Below, in pieces: positions 51,084 to 60,588 of a stretch of DNA of 64,000 nt. Made by a program: the position numbers and the translations under genes. The notes beneath the pieces were generated by a model. The model did no database searches. It was not told the DNA's origin and saw only the letters and a program-made list of their open reading frames with translations. Origin of the DNA: Cyclobacteriaceae bacterium YHN15 (GTDB lineage Bacteria > Bacteroidota > Bacteroidia > Cytophagales > Cyclobacteriaceae). The number at the start of each line of letters is the position of its first letter. Positions within the stretch are counted from its first letter, which is position 1. The stretch covers positions 124,001 to 188,000 of the forward strand of contig RKQB01000002.1 of assembly GCA_003797895.1 (NCBI GenBank), read 5' to 3'.

Positions 51084-53243
51084 ATGGAGAAGCTAATGAA
51101 AACAAATAGAAGAGATTTCCTTAAAGTGGCAGCAACTGCTACAGGAGGATTGTTTATAGGTTTTTATTGGTCAGGCTGCGATTCTCCAAAGATGCAGGTT
51201 TTGACTGATGAAGAAGTTCTGTCACAAGCTTTCAATTTTAATGCTTATCTGGCTATATCACCTAGTGGTGATGTGGTTATTTATTCCCCTAACCCTGAAT
51301 TGGGCCAAAACATCATAACATCATTCCCTATGATTGTGGCCGAAGAACTGGATGCAGATTGGTCAAAGGTCAGGGTGTTTCAGGCAGCACTGGATAACGA
51401 GAAGTATGATCGGCAGTTAACCGGTGGTTCCGGGGCCATGCCACATTCCTGGGAAAGACTTAGGAAAGCCGGTGCTACAGCCAAATATTTATTGGTTCAG
51501 GCGGCGGCTAATAAATTGGGAGTTGAAGCCTCTGAATTGACCACTGAGAAAGGGGAGGTTTTTCATAATGGAAAGAAAAAATTCGGTTTTGGAGAATTGG
51601 TCAGCGATGCCTCAAAGTTAACCGCTCCCGATGAGGTGATGCTGAAAGATCCAAAAGATTTTAAAATAATCGGTACACCGGTCAAAAATGTCAAAAACAA
51701 AGAAATGTTTACCGGCAAACCATTATTTGGTCTTGACATATATAGAGAGGGAATGGTAAATGCCATGATCCAAAGGCCTCCTTTTGGGATGAAGATAAAG
51801 TCCGTGGATGATTCTGGAGCCCGGTCGGTTTCCGGAGTTTCAGATGTGATTGTATTTAATAATAATGTTGCTGTAGTGGGAGAATCCACCTGGCCTTTGT
51901 TAAAGGCAAAAAGGCAACTCAGAATAGAATATGAACCAGATGGGCCTATTGAAAGCAGTTTTGACCATGATAGGATATTCAAAGAACTCCTGGAGAGTAA
52001 AAATGCGCAGGTAATGAGAAAAGACGGTGATGTGGATGCGGCATTTAAGAATGCAGCTCAGGTAATCACCAGTGAATATCAATGTCCATTCCTGTCTCAC
52101 TCGCCTATGGAACCCCAAAATTTCTTTGCCCATGTGAAAGGTGATAAGGTTGAATTGATTGGTCCAACCCAAACGCCGGACAGGGCCAGAATGGAGACCT
52201 CTCAATTATTGGGTATTCCTAAAGAAAATATTACACTGGAACTAACCAGACTTGGCGGTGGCTTTGGAAGAAGGTTAAGGGCCGATTTTGTAGTGGAAGC
52301 GGCAGAATTATCAAAGATTTTGGACAAACCTGTGAAAGTAACCTGGAGTAGAGAAGATGATATGACAGGAGGAGCATATAGGCCTGCAGTAAGGTACAGG
52401 TTCCAGGCTGCATTGGATGAGCAGGGGAACTTGATCGGTTATAAATTGCGTGGTGTTGGAATCAATGCAGGAAATGCAACCAGGGAAAACAACTTTCCTT
52501 CGGGTTCGGTTAAAAATCTCTTGATAGAAAATATTGATTATAAATCCCCGATTACTACCAATGCTTGGAGGGCACCCATCACCAATTTCCTTGCTTATGC
52601 GGAGCAATCTTTCCTTGATGAAGTAGCTATTGCTGCCAAGAAGGATCCGGTGAAACTAAGATTGGATCTATTGGACAGGGCAAAAAACAATCCTGTGGGA
52701 GAAATCCATTATGATATAGACAGGATGAGAGGGGTAATTGAAACGGCTGCTGAGAAATCAAATTGGGGTAAAAGCAAAGATGTGATGCAGGGCTTCAGTG
52801 TTTATTTCTCACATAGGTCTTATGTTGCACAGGTTGCGGATATCATTATGGAAAATGGCCAGCCGATATTGAAAAAAATTACTGCAGCCACTGATTGCGG
52901 TGTAGTGGTCCATCCTACAGGTGCGAACCATCAGGTCAGGGGTGGCATTGTAGATGGCATGGGACATGCCATGTTTACCAATCTGACCTTCGAAAATGGC
53001 CTTCCAAGACAAAGAAACTTTGATACTTATCGACTGATAAGGATGAAAGAGGTACCTGAAATTGATGTGCATTATGTAGATAGTGGATATGATCCCACAG
53101 GCTTGGGTGAGCCGGCCTTGCCACCAACCGGAGGAGCCATAGCAAATGCAATTTTTGCAGCTACCGGAAGAAGGATAAGAAGCCAGCCATTCATTGAGCA
53201 AAAAGAGTTTTCCGATATCAAATTACAGATCAGGAGAGCATAG
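51084..53243 (+). CDS. Molybdopterin-binding subunit, xanthine dehydrogenase/IorB family
   Basis: A 719-residue molybdenum-hydroxylase large subunit. A Tat signal (NRRDFLKVAATATGG) shows export to the periplasm, with ATG choices at 51084 and 51096. It has the typical double-domain layout, with GGFGRRLRADFVVEAAELSK, PNPELGQN and a C-terminal GLGEPALPPTGGAIANAI, in which the Glu of GLGEP is the catalytic base of the family. It probably oxidises an aldehyde or N-heterocycle. The electron acceptor is unclear: no cytochrome c subunit gene is adjacent. Maturation genes lie downstream in the region. Confidence 0.92.
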   Translation: MEKLMKTNRRDFLKVAATATGGLFIGFYWSGCDSPKMQVLTDEEVLSQAFNFNAYLAISPSGDVVIYSPNPELGQNIITSFPMIVAEELDADWSKVRVFQAALDNEKYDRQLTGGSGAMPHSWERLRKAGATAKYLLVQAAANKLGVEASELTTEKGEVFHNGKKKFGFGELVSDASKLTAPDEVMLKDPKDFKIIGTPVKNVKNKEMFTGKPLFGLDIYREGMVNAMIQRPPFGMKIKSVDDSGARSVSGVSDVIVFNNNVAVVGESTWPLLKAKRQLRIEYEPDGPIESSFDHDRIFKELLESKNAQVMRKDGDVDAAFKNAAQVITSEYQCPFLSHSPMEPQNFFAHVKGDKVELIGPTQTPDRARMETSQLLGIPKENITLELTRLGGGFGRRLRADFVVEAAELSKILDKPVKVTWSREDDMTGGAYRPAVRYRFQAALDEQGNLIGYKLRGVGINAGNATRENNFPSGSVKNLLIENIDYKSPITTNAWRAPITNFLAYAEQSFLDEVAIAAKKDPVKLRLDLLDRAKNNPVGEIHYDIDRMRGVIETAAEKSNWGKSKDVMQGFSVYFSHRSYVAQVADIIMENGQPILKKITAATDCGVVVHPTGANHQVRGGIVDGMGHAMFTNLTFENGLPRQRNFDTYRLIRMKEVPEIDVHYVDSGYDPTGLGEPALPPTGGAIANAIFAATGRRIRSQPFIEQKEFSDIKLQIRRA

Positions 53244-53265
53244 TACTGTCATCAAACTATTATTT

Positions 53266-53306
53266 CACCCTTGGAAATTGGCAAGCCTTTCTCCAAGGGT
53301 GTTTTG
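53266..53306 (+). terminator. Intrinsic terminator of the molybdo-enzyme operon
   Basis: Stem CACCCTTGGA (53266-53275) and TCCAAGGGTG (53292-53301) with a 16-base loop, followed by TTTTG. It lies 22 bases past the stop of the large subunit. Confidence 0.8.
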
Positions 53307-53369
53307 TTTCAATAGGCTTACTGTCCGTTTCCATTTTCGAACCACAAATCCGATTTCCCTGTTTTTCCT

Positions 53370-53726
53370 TCAGATTTCATCCATTTCTCTTTCAGGCCAA
53401 TAGGGACCTGTCAATTGTAATGAGGTGAGATCCGCTCCAAATTCGAAACTTAATTCCATTTTGTCCCGGTTTTGCTCATGGATATTCAAACAAGCATTAT
53501 AATAGACAAGGTCAAAACTTACCCAAAAATTCCCCTTTAATTTTTCCTTAAAATCAGGAAGGGTATGGAGTTGGACTTTTTCTGTAACAGCACCTTCTTT
53601 TTTGAAGTAATAGGACAAAAATATACCCATTTCTTTTTCGTTTTCCTCCAAGATTTTTTGGAGAACTTCTCTTAAATCTTTTGATAGTAATTGATTGGGT
53701 ATCGAAAATTTCCATGATTCCTGCAT
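53370..53726 (-). CDS. Hypothetical protein, unrecognised
   Basis: A 118-residue soluble protein (MQESWKFSIPNQLLSKDLREVLQ...) with a helical N-terminus and C-terminal strands (NFWVSFDLVYYNACLNI, MELSFEFGADLTSLQLTGPYWP). No family is recognised. The natural start is the ATG at 53726; a TTG lies two codons upstream. It lies on the opposite strand, between the molybdo-enzyme operon and the cysteine desulfurase, and may or may not be linked to them. Confidence 0.55.
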   Translation of the reverse strand: MQESWKFSIPNQLLSKDLREVLQKILEENEKEMGIFLSYYFKKEGAVTEKVQLHTLPDFKEKLKGNFWVSFDLVYYNACLNIHEQNRDKMELSFEFGADLTSLQLTGPYWPEREMDEI

Positions 53727-53816
53727 ACCCAAAATTAGCTATTTTGAACGTAAAAGCTACTTTTGATTTGCCCTGTACAATTAAAGCACTTACCTTAGAT
53801 TGAATCATTGAACTAT

Positions 53817-54959
53817 ATGAAGTATCCGATCTATTTGGATTACAATGCGACAACTCCTTGTTTGGATGAGGTCATTGAATCCATGACACCTTTGTTTGGT
53901 CTACATTTTGGAAATGCGGCCAGTAAGAGTCATGCCTACGGATGGATAGCAGAAGATGCTGTGGAACTAGCAAGAGAAAAAGTTGCTAATTTGATTGGGG
54001 CAAAGCCCAAAGAAATAATCTTTACCTCAGGGGCGACTGAAGCTATTAATCTGGCCATTAAGGGAATTTTTGATTTCTATGGGAAAGAAAGGCAACATTA
54101 CATCACTTGTCAAACTGAGCACAAAGCTGTTATTGACACCCTAAAAAGTATTGAAAAAAAAGGAGCTGAGGTCACTTATTTGCCAGTTAACGAATTTGGT
54201 GAAATCAGCCTCGATGACTTGAAAGGAAGTATCCGGAATCATACCAAAATGATTTGCCTGATGTGGGCAAACAATGAAACCGGGGTATTCCATCCGATGG
54301 ATGCCCTCAAGAAGATAGCCTTTGAAAAGAACATTATTTTATTCACCGATGCAGTTCAGGCTGCGGGCAAACTTCCTATAAATACAGATGGAGTCCATTT
54401 AATGGCCATTTCTTCCCATAAGTTTTATGGTCCCAAAGGATTAGGGGCCCTTTACATTAGGCATAATCATGAACTCCCCAAACCCTTGCCTTTAATTGAA
54501 GGGGGAGGTCATGAAAAAGGATTCAGAAGTGGGACCTTGAATGTTCCGGGAATAGTGGGAATGGGTAAGGCAGCGGAAATTCAGTTGAAAACATTGGAAC
54601 ATGAATCAAGGAGATTAGAAAGGTTGAGAAACATGTTGGAAGAAGGCCTTTTGGAAATTCAGGGGACTGCTTTGAATGGGAAAAGGGATAATCGATTGGC
54701 ACACGTCAGTAATATTGCTTTTGATAGGGTAGAGGGGGTGGATTTACTCAGGTTGGTCAATAAGGAAGTTGCCGTAAGTTCAGGTTCGGCATGTACAAGT
54801 ATATCCCCTAAACCATCCCATGTTTTAGCAGCTATGGGTTTGGAACCTGATTTGGGCAGAGCATCCCTTCGTTTTAGTTTGGGAAAATTCACAACAGAAG
54901 ACCATATAAGGTTTACAATTGAATATGTTAAAAAAGTAGTGGCTCAGTTAAGGGATTGA
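53817..54959 (+). CDS. Cysteine desulfurase (NifS/IscS-like)
   Basis: A 380-residue PLP enzyme that converts cysteine to alanine and a protein persulfide. It shows YLDYNATTP at the N-terminus, His102 in TEHKAV, the PLP Lys202 in SSHKFYGPKG, and the catalytic Cys326 in SSGSACTS on the group I-type loop. The start is the ATG at 53817; a TTG lies three codons upstream. No iscU or suf genes are adjacent. In this neighbourhood its sulfur probably serves the molybdenum cofactor (terminal sulfido ligand) rather than general Fe-S assembly. The 3' end overlaps the convergent MocA-like gene by 16 bases. Confidence 0.9.
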   Translation: MKYPIYLDYNATTPCLDEVIESMTPLFGLHFGNAASKSHAYGWIAEDAVELAREKVANLIGAKPKEIIFTSGATEAINLAIKGIFDFYGKERQHYITCQTEHKAVIDTLKSIEKKGAEVTYLPVNEFGEISLDDLKGSIRNHTKMICLMWANNETGVFHPMDALKKIAFEKNIILFTDAVQAAGKLPINTDGVHLMAISSHKFYGPKGLGALYIRHNHELPKPLPLIEGGGHEKGFRSGTLNVPGIVGMGKAAEIQLKTLEHESRRLERLRNMLEEGLLEIQGTALNGKRDNRLAHVSNIAFDRVEGVDLLRLVNKEVAVSSGSACTSISPKPSHVLAAMGLEPDLGRASLRFSLGKFTTEDHIRFTIEYVKKVVAQLRD

Positions 54960-55558
54960 TGAATTAATTTTTCATAATCTGCTACAGTATCTATATCTAT
55001 AGCACCTAAAGGAAAGTCTATGGTCACGGTATCTTCGACATGTGATAATATTATTTTTTTGGCTCCTTCAGTGGATTTCAAAGATAGCATTTCATCAAAA
55101 TACCTTTTATCGAAAAGGGCAGGTACCCCCAGGGTATTTTGGTACTTACTGGCAATAATTCCTTTTCCTGATTCTTTGTATGCTTTGATAATTGAATTCA
55201 AAACACCCGCATGGGTATAGGGCTGATCGCATAATAAGAGTAACACAGCCTCAAGGTTATAATTTTCAATCAAATACCTCAGGCCCAATTGCATGGAAGA
55301 TGCCATACCTGATGACCAATTGTGATTCATCAAAACCTTCCTGGAACTGAGATCAATTTTTGATTGTATTTCATCTACATTACCTCCCAGAATTACCACA
55401 AATTGATCAACATTGGCATTTTGGGTTGCTCGGATGGCCCTTTCCAATAGACTTTCATTTTCAAAAATGAGCAACTGTTTTGGTTTACCCAGCCTTGAAG
55501 AAGACCCTGCTGCCAATATTATGGCACCTATTGTTATTATCTCATCTTTCTTCCTCAT
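54944..55558 (-). CDS. mocA: Molybdenum cofactor cytidylyltransferase, MocA-like
   Basis: A 204-residue nucleotidyltransferase of the MobA/MocA fold. It has AIILAAGSSSRLGKPKQLL (nucleotide-binding L-A-A-G-x-S-x-R-x-G), NHNWSSGMASSMQLGLRYL (MocA type, where MobA has a different block) and LLLCDQPY with the metal Asp. It likely joins CMP to molybdopterin to form the MCD cofactor used by xanthine-dehydrogenase-family enzymes. Its start overlaps the XdhC-like gene by 17 bases, so the two form an operon. Confidence 0.85.
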   Translation of the reverse strand: MRKKDEIITIGAIILAAGSSSRLGKPKQLLIFENESLLERAIRATQNANVDQFVVILGGNVDEIQSKIDLSSRKVLMNHNWSSGMASSMQLGLRYLIENYNLEAVLLLLCDQPYTHAGVLNSIIKAYKESGKGIIASKYQNTLGVPALFDKRYFDEMLSLKSTEGAKKIILSHVEDTVTIDFPLGAIDIDTVADYEKLIHQSLN

Positions 55559-56663
55559 GGATTGGGCCTGTTTTATCTCTAAGGTGCATAATGGATTTTT
55601 TTGACAACACAGTCTTTATTTCCGAAGCGACAGCCAAGGCAATTTCTTCCGAACCTTCTGCTCCCAAATCCAGACCCATAGGACCAAAAATATTGGAAGT
55701 ATCCACCCTTACTCCTTGAGAGGCCAATCTTTCCAACAATTTTAATGTCTTTTTCTTAGGGCCAAGAATTCCAATATAGGGGAGTTGAAGCTTAAGCAAT
55801 CCAGGAAGTACTTCTGCTTCATACTCAAAATTATGGGTCATTAATAAGGCCACTGTATTGGAGTCATGCTTAATTTTATCCAATACCTCATTGGCAGGAG
55901 CCACTATAATAGGGGAGGCTTGGGGAAATCTTTCAGGGGTAGCATAATTTTTTCTGCCATCAATTAACGTCAGTTCCCAACCGAGAAGGTACACCAATCT
56001 GGCCAAAGGAAGGGTGTCATTTCCAGCACCAAATAATAAAACATGAACAGGGGCTTTAATTCTTTCAAAGAAAACAAAGATATCATCTGCCTCCGGATAG
56101 GATTTTATCAGGTTGGTCTCCAAATCCAATGTTGCACAAATTTCTCTATCTACAATATGTTTCAATTTTAAACTGTCATCTTGAAGGCCACCAAAATAAT
56201 TACCATTCCTGAATAATAAGCGCGTACCGATTTGCTCTGACCTTGAATGCTTCAAGGAGAAAAAAGTGATTAAAAGGGAGCTCTCTCTATCCGAAAGTGC
56301 CATTTTTAATAATTCTATTGGGTTGTTTTTCTCATCGGCTTTTATTGGCTCTATCAAAACCTGAATAATTCCATTACAGCCCAAGCCTACTCCGAATTTC
56401 TGATCATCCTCATCTGTGGTATCGTAAGTTACCAACATGGATTTTTGTTGAAAAATAACAGACTGGGCTTTTCTAAGGGCATCACCTTCCAAACAGCCAC
56501 CCGAAATGGCACCGGTAAGCTCACCATCCTCGGTCACCAACATGCGGGCACCCGGTCTTCTATACGCAGATCCATCCACTTTGACTACAGTGGCTAAAGC
56601 AGTTTGTTGATTCCTTGTCAGACTTTTTGAGTACGCCTCAATTATTTGTTGAAATTCTTTCAT
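55542..56663 (-). CDS. XdhC/CoxI-family molybdenum cofactor insertion chaperone
   Basis: A 373-residue XdhC-family protein. The N-terminal XdhC_CoxI domain has ATVVKVDGSAYRRPGARMLV and TGAISGGCLEGDALR with the conserved Cys. The C-terminal Rossmann-like domain has LLFGAGNDTLPLARLVYLLGW and a further MTHNFEYEAEVLPGLL. XdhC proteins hold the MCD cofactor, allow its sulfuration and insert it into the apo-enzyme. It overlaps the MocA-like gene by 17 bases, and together with the cysteine desulfurase the module is complete. Confidence 0.9.
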   Translation of the reverse strand: MKEFQQIIEAYSKSLTRNQQTALATVVKVDGSAYRRPGARMLVTEDGELTGAISGGCLEGDALRKAQSVIFQQKSMLVTYDTTDEDDQKFGVGLGCNGIIQVLIEPIKADEKNNPIELLKMALSDRESSLLITFFSLKHSRSEQIGTRLLFRNGNYFGGLQDDSLKLKHIVDREICATLDLETNLIKSYPEADDIFVFFERIKAPVHVLLFGAGNDTLPLARLVYLLGWELTLIDGRKNYATPERFPQASPIIVAPANEVLDKIKHDSNTVALLMTHNFEYEAEVLPGLLKLQLPYIGILGPKKKTLKLLERLASQGVRVDTSNIFGPMGLDLGAEGSEEIALAVASEIKTVLSKKSIMHLRDKTGPIHEEER

Positions 56664-56841
56664 TTGGTTACTAAAATTAAATTAAAGCTAATTAAAAAAT
56701 CCTAAAGCAGATAAACAGAGGGGAGGATTTTGACTTTTCAAAGGGATTTTGAGGACAGAATAATTCTCTGAGTAACTTCTGAAAAAATACTTATTGCAGA
56801 TTAATTGGAAATCCTCAAAAAAAACTGGTATTTTGGGAAAT

Positions 56842-57300
56842 ATGGCAAAATCGAGAGAAACCTTTAACAAAAAAGAAAAGGAAAAACTTAGACAAAAGAA
56901 GAAACAGGAGAAATTGGATCGCAAGGAAGCCCGTAAGTCAAGCACTGAAAAATCCGCGGATTTTGAAGATATGATAGCCTACGTGGATGAATTCGGCAAT
57001 ATTTCTTCAACCCCACCGGACCCTACCAAAAAAAGGAAAGAAATTGACGCTGATAGCATCGATATAGGTGTTCCAAAAGCAACGCAGACCGAAGACTCAG
57101 CAGAAGGAAGGAAAGGCAAGGTAACCTTCTTCAATTCATCAAAGGGATATGGATTCATCAAAGATGAACAAACCCAAGAAAGTATTTTTGTGCACCTTTC
57201 TGGATGTATCGATCAGATTAAAGAGAACGATAAGGTTCTATTCCAAACAGAAAAGACTCAAAAAGGACTGAGTGCAGTTGAAGTAAAGTTGGCCAAGTAA
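56842..57300 (+). CDS. Cold-shock-domain protein with basic N-terminal extension
   Basis: A 152-residue protein. Residues 1-45 are highly charged and helical (MAKSRETFNKKEKEKLRQKK), then a mixed acidic linker, then a C-terminal cold-shock domain (GKVTFFNSSKGYGFIKDE, SIFVHLSG) with the RNP1/RNP2 aromatic residues. It likely binds single-stranded RNA. The frame opens at 56794, but the ATG at 56842 gives the usual N-terminus of this Bacteroidota type. Confidence 0.88.
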   Translation: MAKSRETFNKKEKEKLRQKKKQEKLDRKEARKSSTEKSADFEDMIAYVDEFGNISSTPPDPTKKRKEIDADSIDIGVPKATQTEDSAEGRKGKVTFFNSSKGYGFIKDEQTQESIFVHLSGCIDQIKENDKVLFQTEKTQKGLSAVEVKLAK

Positions 57301-57432
57301 TCCAAAAATATTTTCAAAATTTTATTAAGTTAAAAAAATCATTTATTTATTATAACTTATTGGTAATTAATCACATAAGGTATAGTACATAAATGATTTT
57401 CTTTTGATAAACCTTGTAGATAAAAGTTTGGG

Positions 57433-57906
57433 ATGATGAAAATAGCTAGTCTGGCAGAGATCAAAAAAGAATTAGCTTACCTCAATGAAAGAGAATTAAC
57501 AGATTTCATTGTGGAATTGGCCAAGTTCACCACTGACAACAAAGCTTTCTTATTTTTCAAATTGTTTGGGAGGGAAAACCCACGTCTATTTATAGAAATG
57601 GTTCAGGAAGAGCTTGAAATGGAATTTGCGAAGGCAAATACCAAACACTACCATTATGCCAAGAAATCAGCCCAAGCAATCCGAAGAAAGCTTAATAAAA
57701 ACCTTAAACTCACAAAAGACAAAACTTCTCAAATCGAACTGATTATTTTTTTCTGTAAGAATTTGAAATTATACGGTTACCTTAACTTCAGACATCCTGT
57801 TATTGATAACCTTTATAAGGTTCAAATTGGAAAGGCAGAGAAACTGATCTCGACACTCCATGAAGACTTGCAGTATGATTTTAAATCGACTTTGGAAGAT
57901 TTGTAA
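57433..57906 (+). CDS. Helical hypothetical protein, unrecognised
   Basis: A 157-residue soluble, mostly alpha-helical, lysine-rich protein (SLAEIKKELAYLNERELTDFIVELAKFT...AKKSAQAIRRKLNKNLKL...). It resembles in style, but not certainly, a set of Bacteroidota hypothetical proteins with K-L-x-x-L repeats. No catalytic motif, signal or membrane segment. An ATG at 57436 is an equal start. Function unknown. Confidence 0.6.
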   Translation: MMKIASLAEIKKELAYLNERELTDFIVELAKFTTDNKAFLFFKLFGRENPRLFIEMVQEELEMEFAKANTKHYHYAKKSAQAIRRKLNKNLKLTKDKTSQIELIIFFCKNLKLYGYLNFRHPVIDNLYKVQIGKAEKLISTLHEDLQYDFKSTLEDL

Positions 57907-58051
57907 TTTACTGGTCCTGCTTTCCTTTTATTTTGGTAATTGGCTTGCTGAGGCCAAATTTCATGATAGGTGTTGGACGCTAAGAATCAGAATAAATAAT
58001 GAGTGGTTTTATTTAGCAAACTTTTTTTTCTGAATATATGTATAAGAAGAC

Positions 58052-59149
58052 GTGAGGGTCCTGTTATTCACTTTAATATCTCTTTTATATATTCAGTCGA
58101 ATACTTTCGCACAAAAAGTATCAGTCAATTTATTGGCAAATGAAAAAAGATATTCCGATACGGGTTACCAGATCAGAGAAGTCATAGACTTAAGGATTGT
58201 TAAAAGCAAGATCGGGGAAGTTTATGGATTAAACGGTAACCGTCAGGAAGTAAACTTTCGGGGTAACTTGGATCAATTGGCATTTCAATTTTTTGATGAA
58301 AGTATTAAACCTTCCAAATATGACGTTCAAGCTGTTCAGGCCCGAATAATTCAACTGGATCTTCATGAAAAAGTAAGTTCAAATAAAAGCATTTATGAAG
58401 GTGAAATTCAGTTAATTATAAGCTTTTTTAAGATAGGAAATTTTGCTCCTGTACACTTAATTGATTATGAAGGTTCTGTACATTATAGAAGATCTCCAAA
58501 CCGCATGGATATGATTGAAAATGTAGTCAACAGGGTATTTGGAAGCGGATTGGACTACTTTGATTCCTGGATGAAAGTTCAGGTCATGTCTAATCGGAAT
58601 TTGGCAAATAAAGTTCGCCTTGAAATAATTGATCATGCTAAAATCAGCCATCAGGACACCGTCTATTACAACCCGTTAAGACCATTGGTCTGGGAGGATT
58701 TTTCTGATAAGCCCAAGCCTGGCAGTCGTTTCAATGCTGCCATTTTTGCTAGTTTTTCCATCCAAGGTAAATCTATGGTTGAATCGGGTGCTATTGTTCA
58801 GACTGTTGAATTTGATGTTTACATGCTTCCAGATCAGTCTTGGGTACGGAATCGCAGTGAATATGGCCTGAACCATGAGCAAAGGCATTTTGATGTAGTA
58901 AGGATTGTAGCCGATCGCTTGATCCATAGACTGAATAATCTTGAACTTGACCCGGATATGTATGAAGCAACCATAAATGATGCTTACTTTGATGCATATA
59001 GGGAAATGAACCGCCTCCAGGATATCTATGATAAGCAGACCAGACACGGAATGGACACCTTTGCACAGGAAAAATGGAACAATTGGATTGATGAAGGACT
59101 TGCAGGAAAGTGGGAAATGATTGAGCAAGCATTGATCGGAGACCAATAA
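58052..59149 (+). CDS. Secreted DUF922-domain protein, putative zinc protease
   Basis: A 365-residue exported protein. A signal peptide (MRVLLFTLISLLYIQSNTFAQ, GTG start at 58052) is followed by a first half of unknown fold and a DUF922 domain with LVWEDFSDKPKPGS and a HEQRHFDV motif (His275-His279), the candidate zinc-binding H-E-x-x-H. It ends KQTRHGMDTFAQEKWNNWI. DUF922 members are predicted metalloproteases with little experimental support. An ATG 14 bases upstream is out of frame and meets a stop, so GTG is required. Confidence 0.75.
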   Translation: MRVLLFTLISLLYIQSNTFAQKVSVNLLANEKRYSDTGYQIREVIDLRIVKSKIGEVYGLNGNRQEVNFRGNLDQLAFQFFDESIKPSKYDVQAVQARIIQLDLHEKVSSNKSIYEGEIQLIISFFKIGNFAPVHLIDYEGSVHYRRSPNRMDMIENVVNRVFGSGLDYFDSWMKVQVMSNRNLANKVRLEIIDHAKISHQDTVYYNPLRPLVWEDFSDKPKPGSRFNAAIFASFSIQGKSMVESGAIVQTVEFDVYMLPDQSWVRNRSEYGLNHEQRHFDVVRIVADRLIHRLNNLELDPDMYEATINDAYFDAYREMNRLQDIYDKQTRHGMDTFAQEKWNNWIDEGLAGKWEMIEQALIGDQ

Positions 59150-59442
59150 TTATTGACAAGAAATTAAAGACAGTTACCTAAATCTTAATAAGTGGTTTAA
59201 GTTTTTTCTATGATTGTTTGCTTTTTTTTTTGAAAGCGTAAAAAAAAATTGAACCTTTCTTTTTTTGATTGAAGCATGACCTGTTGGTCAATCCGGATGT
59301 TACTGAATTAAAGGAATATTTTAAAGTTGTGGTCTCTCCAAGGTTTGCTTACATCTTGAATTGGTAATAAAAAAGTATAAATTAATGAAAATCAGACATT
59401 AATAATATTTATATTTAATTATAAATTAAAAACAATCCCAAC

Positions 59443-60441
59443 ATGATGGACAATATGGAATCAGGAGAAATCAAAGAAGATACAATTGGAAAAAAATGGA
59501 TTGGTTCAAGTGTCGCCGAACGTGAGGGCCAGGAATGGGACAAGAAAAAGGAGATGGATTTTACCTACACCAACATTGATAAATTTATCAGAACTAGTCT
59601 GGGTGAAAATGCACATTTCAGCAATGCCATGTATAACGGAGATTATTCAATGAGCCTCGAAGAGGCCCAACTCAAGAAATATGAATTTGTAACCAAGGAA
59701 CTTGGGATAAAAAAAGGAAGCAAGGTTTTGGACCTGGGATGTGGATGGGGAGGCTGGCTCAAATACTTACGTGACGTCGTAGGAGCTGAGGGGATAGGGG
59801 TCAACCTTTCGGACGGTCAGGTCAAAGCCTGTCGGGACAATGGGTTAAAGGCATTTATCAAAGATGCAAGGTTTGTGAAGCCTGAGGATTTTGGGACCTT
59901 TGATGCCGTGACTGCCTTTGGTAGTTTTGAACATGTGGCTTCCGTGAAGGACTATCTGAATGGAAAACAGGACGAGGTATATGAAGATTACTTCAGACAC
60001 GTGGCCAATTTGCTCAATCCGGGAGGGAAGTTTTACATGCAGAGTATGGTTTTTGAAAAAAACATGGTCCCATTTGATAAAATTGATATCAATGCACCAA
60101 AGGATTCAGACAGTTATATTTTTGCTTTGCTCCTGAAGCACAATCCGGATTCCTGGATCGCTTATGGTCATGAACATATTATTCGGACAGCTTCACCTTT
60201 TTTCAAAAAAACCTTTTACAGTGATGGCAGGCTGGATTACATCAAAACCAATAGAGAATGGACCAAACTATTCTATAAATTCAATTTGAAAAAATACTTA
60301 TGGTTTGCTTCTCTACTACCAAAACTCATCACCGACAAAGAATTCAGACATCAGCTTGCCATTCTCAGGGTCAGACCAAACAGGGTTTGCTTCGAAAGAG
60401 AAATCATGGGTCATGCGAGGTTGATATTTGAGAAGATTTGA
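59443..60441 (+). CDS. SAM-dependent methyltransferase, cyclopropane-fatty-acid-synthase-like
   Basis: A 332-residue class I methyltransferase of the CFA synthase type. The SAM-binding motif is VLDLGCGWGGW (about 95-105), with HFSNAMYNGDYSMSLEEAQLKKY upstream, close to the H-Y-[DN]-x-G-x-x-[FY] of CFA synthases, and VTAFGSFEHV after motif II. The substrate may be an unsaturated acyl chain or a lipid headgroup. No adjacent lipid genes. The 3' neighbour is a repeat-rich gap. Confidence 0.8.
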   Translation: MMDNMESGEIKEDTIGKKWIGSSVAEREGQEWDKKKEMDFTYTNIDKFIRTSLGENAHFSNAMYNGDYSMSLEEAQLKKYEFVTKELGIKKGSKVLDLGCGWGGWLKYLRDVVGAEGIGVNLSDGQVKACRDNGLKAFIKDARFVKPEDFGTFDAVTAFGSFEHVASVKDYLNGKQDEVYEDYFRHVANLLNPGGKFYMQSMVFEKNMVPFDKIDINAPKDSDSYIFALLLKHNPDSWIAYGHEHIIRTASPFFKKTFYSDGRLDYIKTNREWTKLFYKFNLKKYLWFASLLPKLITDKEFRHQLAILRVRPNRVCFEREIMGHARLIFEKI

Positions 60442-60556
60442 TAAGAAACGAGAAACAAGAGCCAAGAAACAAGAGCCAAGAACAGGATTTCGGGATTTTG
60501 AATTCGGATTATGAATGATGAAGGAATGGGAAACATATCGATTCAAACATAGGAGA

Positions 60557-60588
60557 AGTTAAGGGATTAAGGTTTTCATTAAGGAATT
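60557..60588. repeat. Dispersed 32-base repeat, copy 2
   Basis: Identical to 22129-22160 and in the same orientation. It sits about 115 bases after a gene, as does copy 1 (36 bases after the agmatinase gene). Confidence 0.75.
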
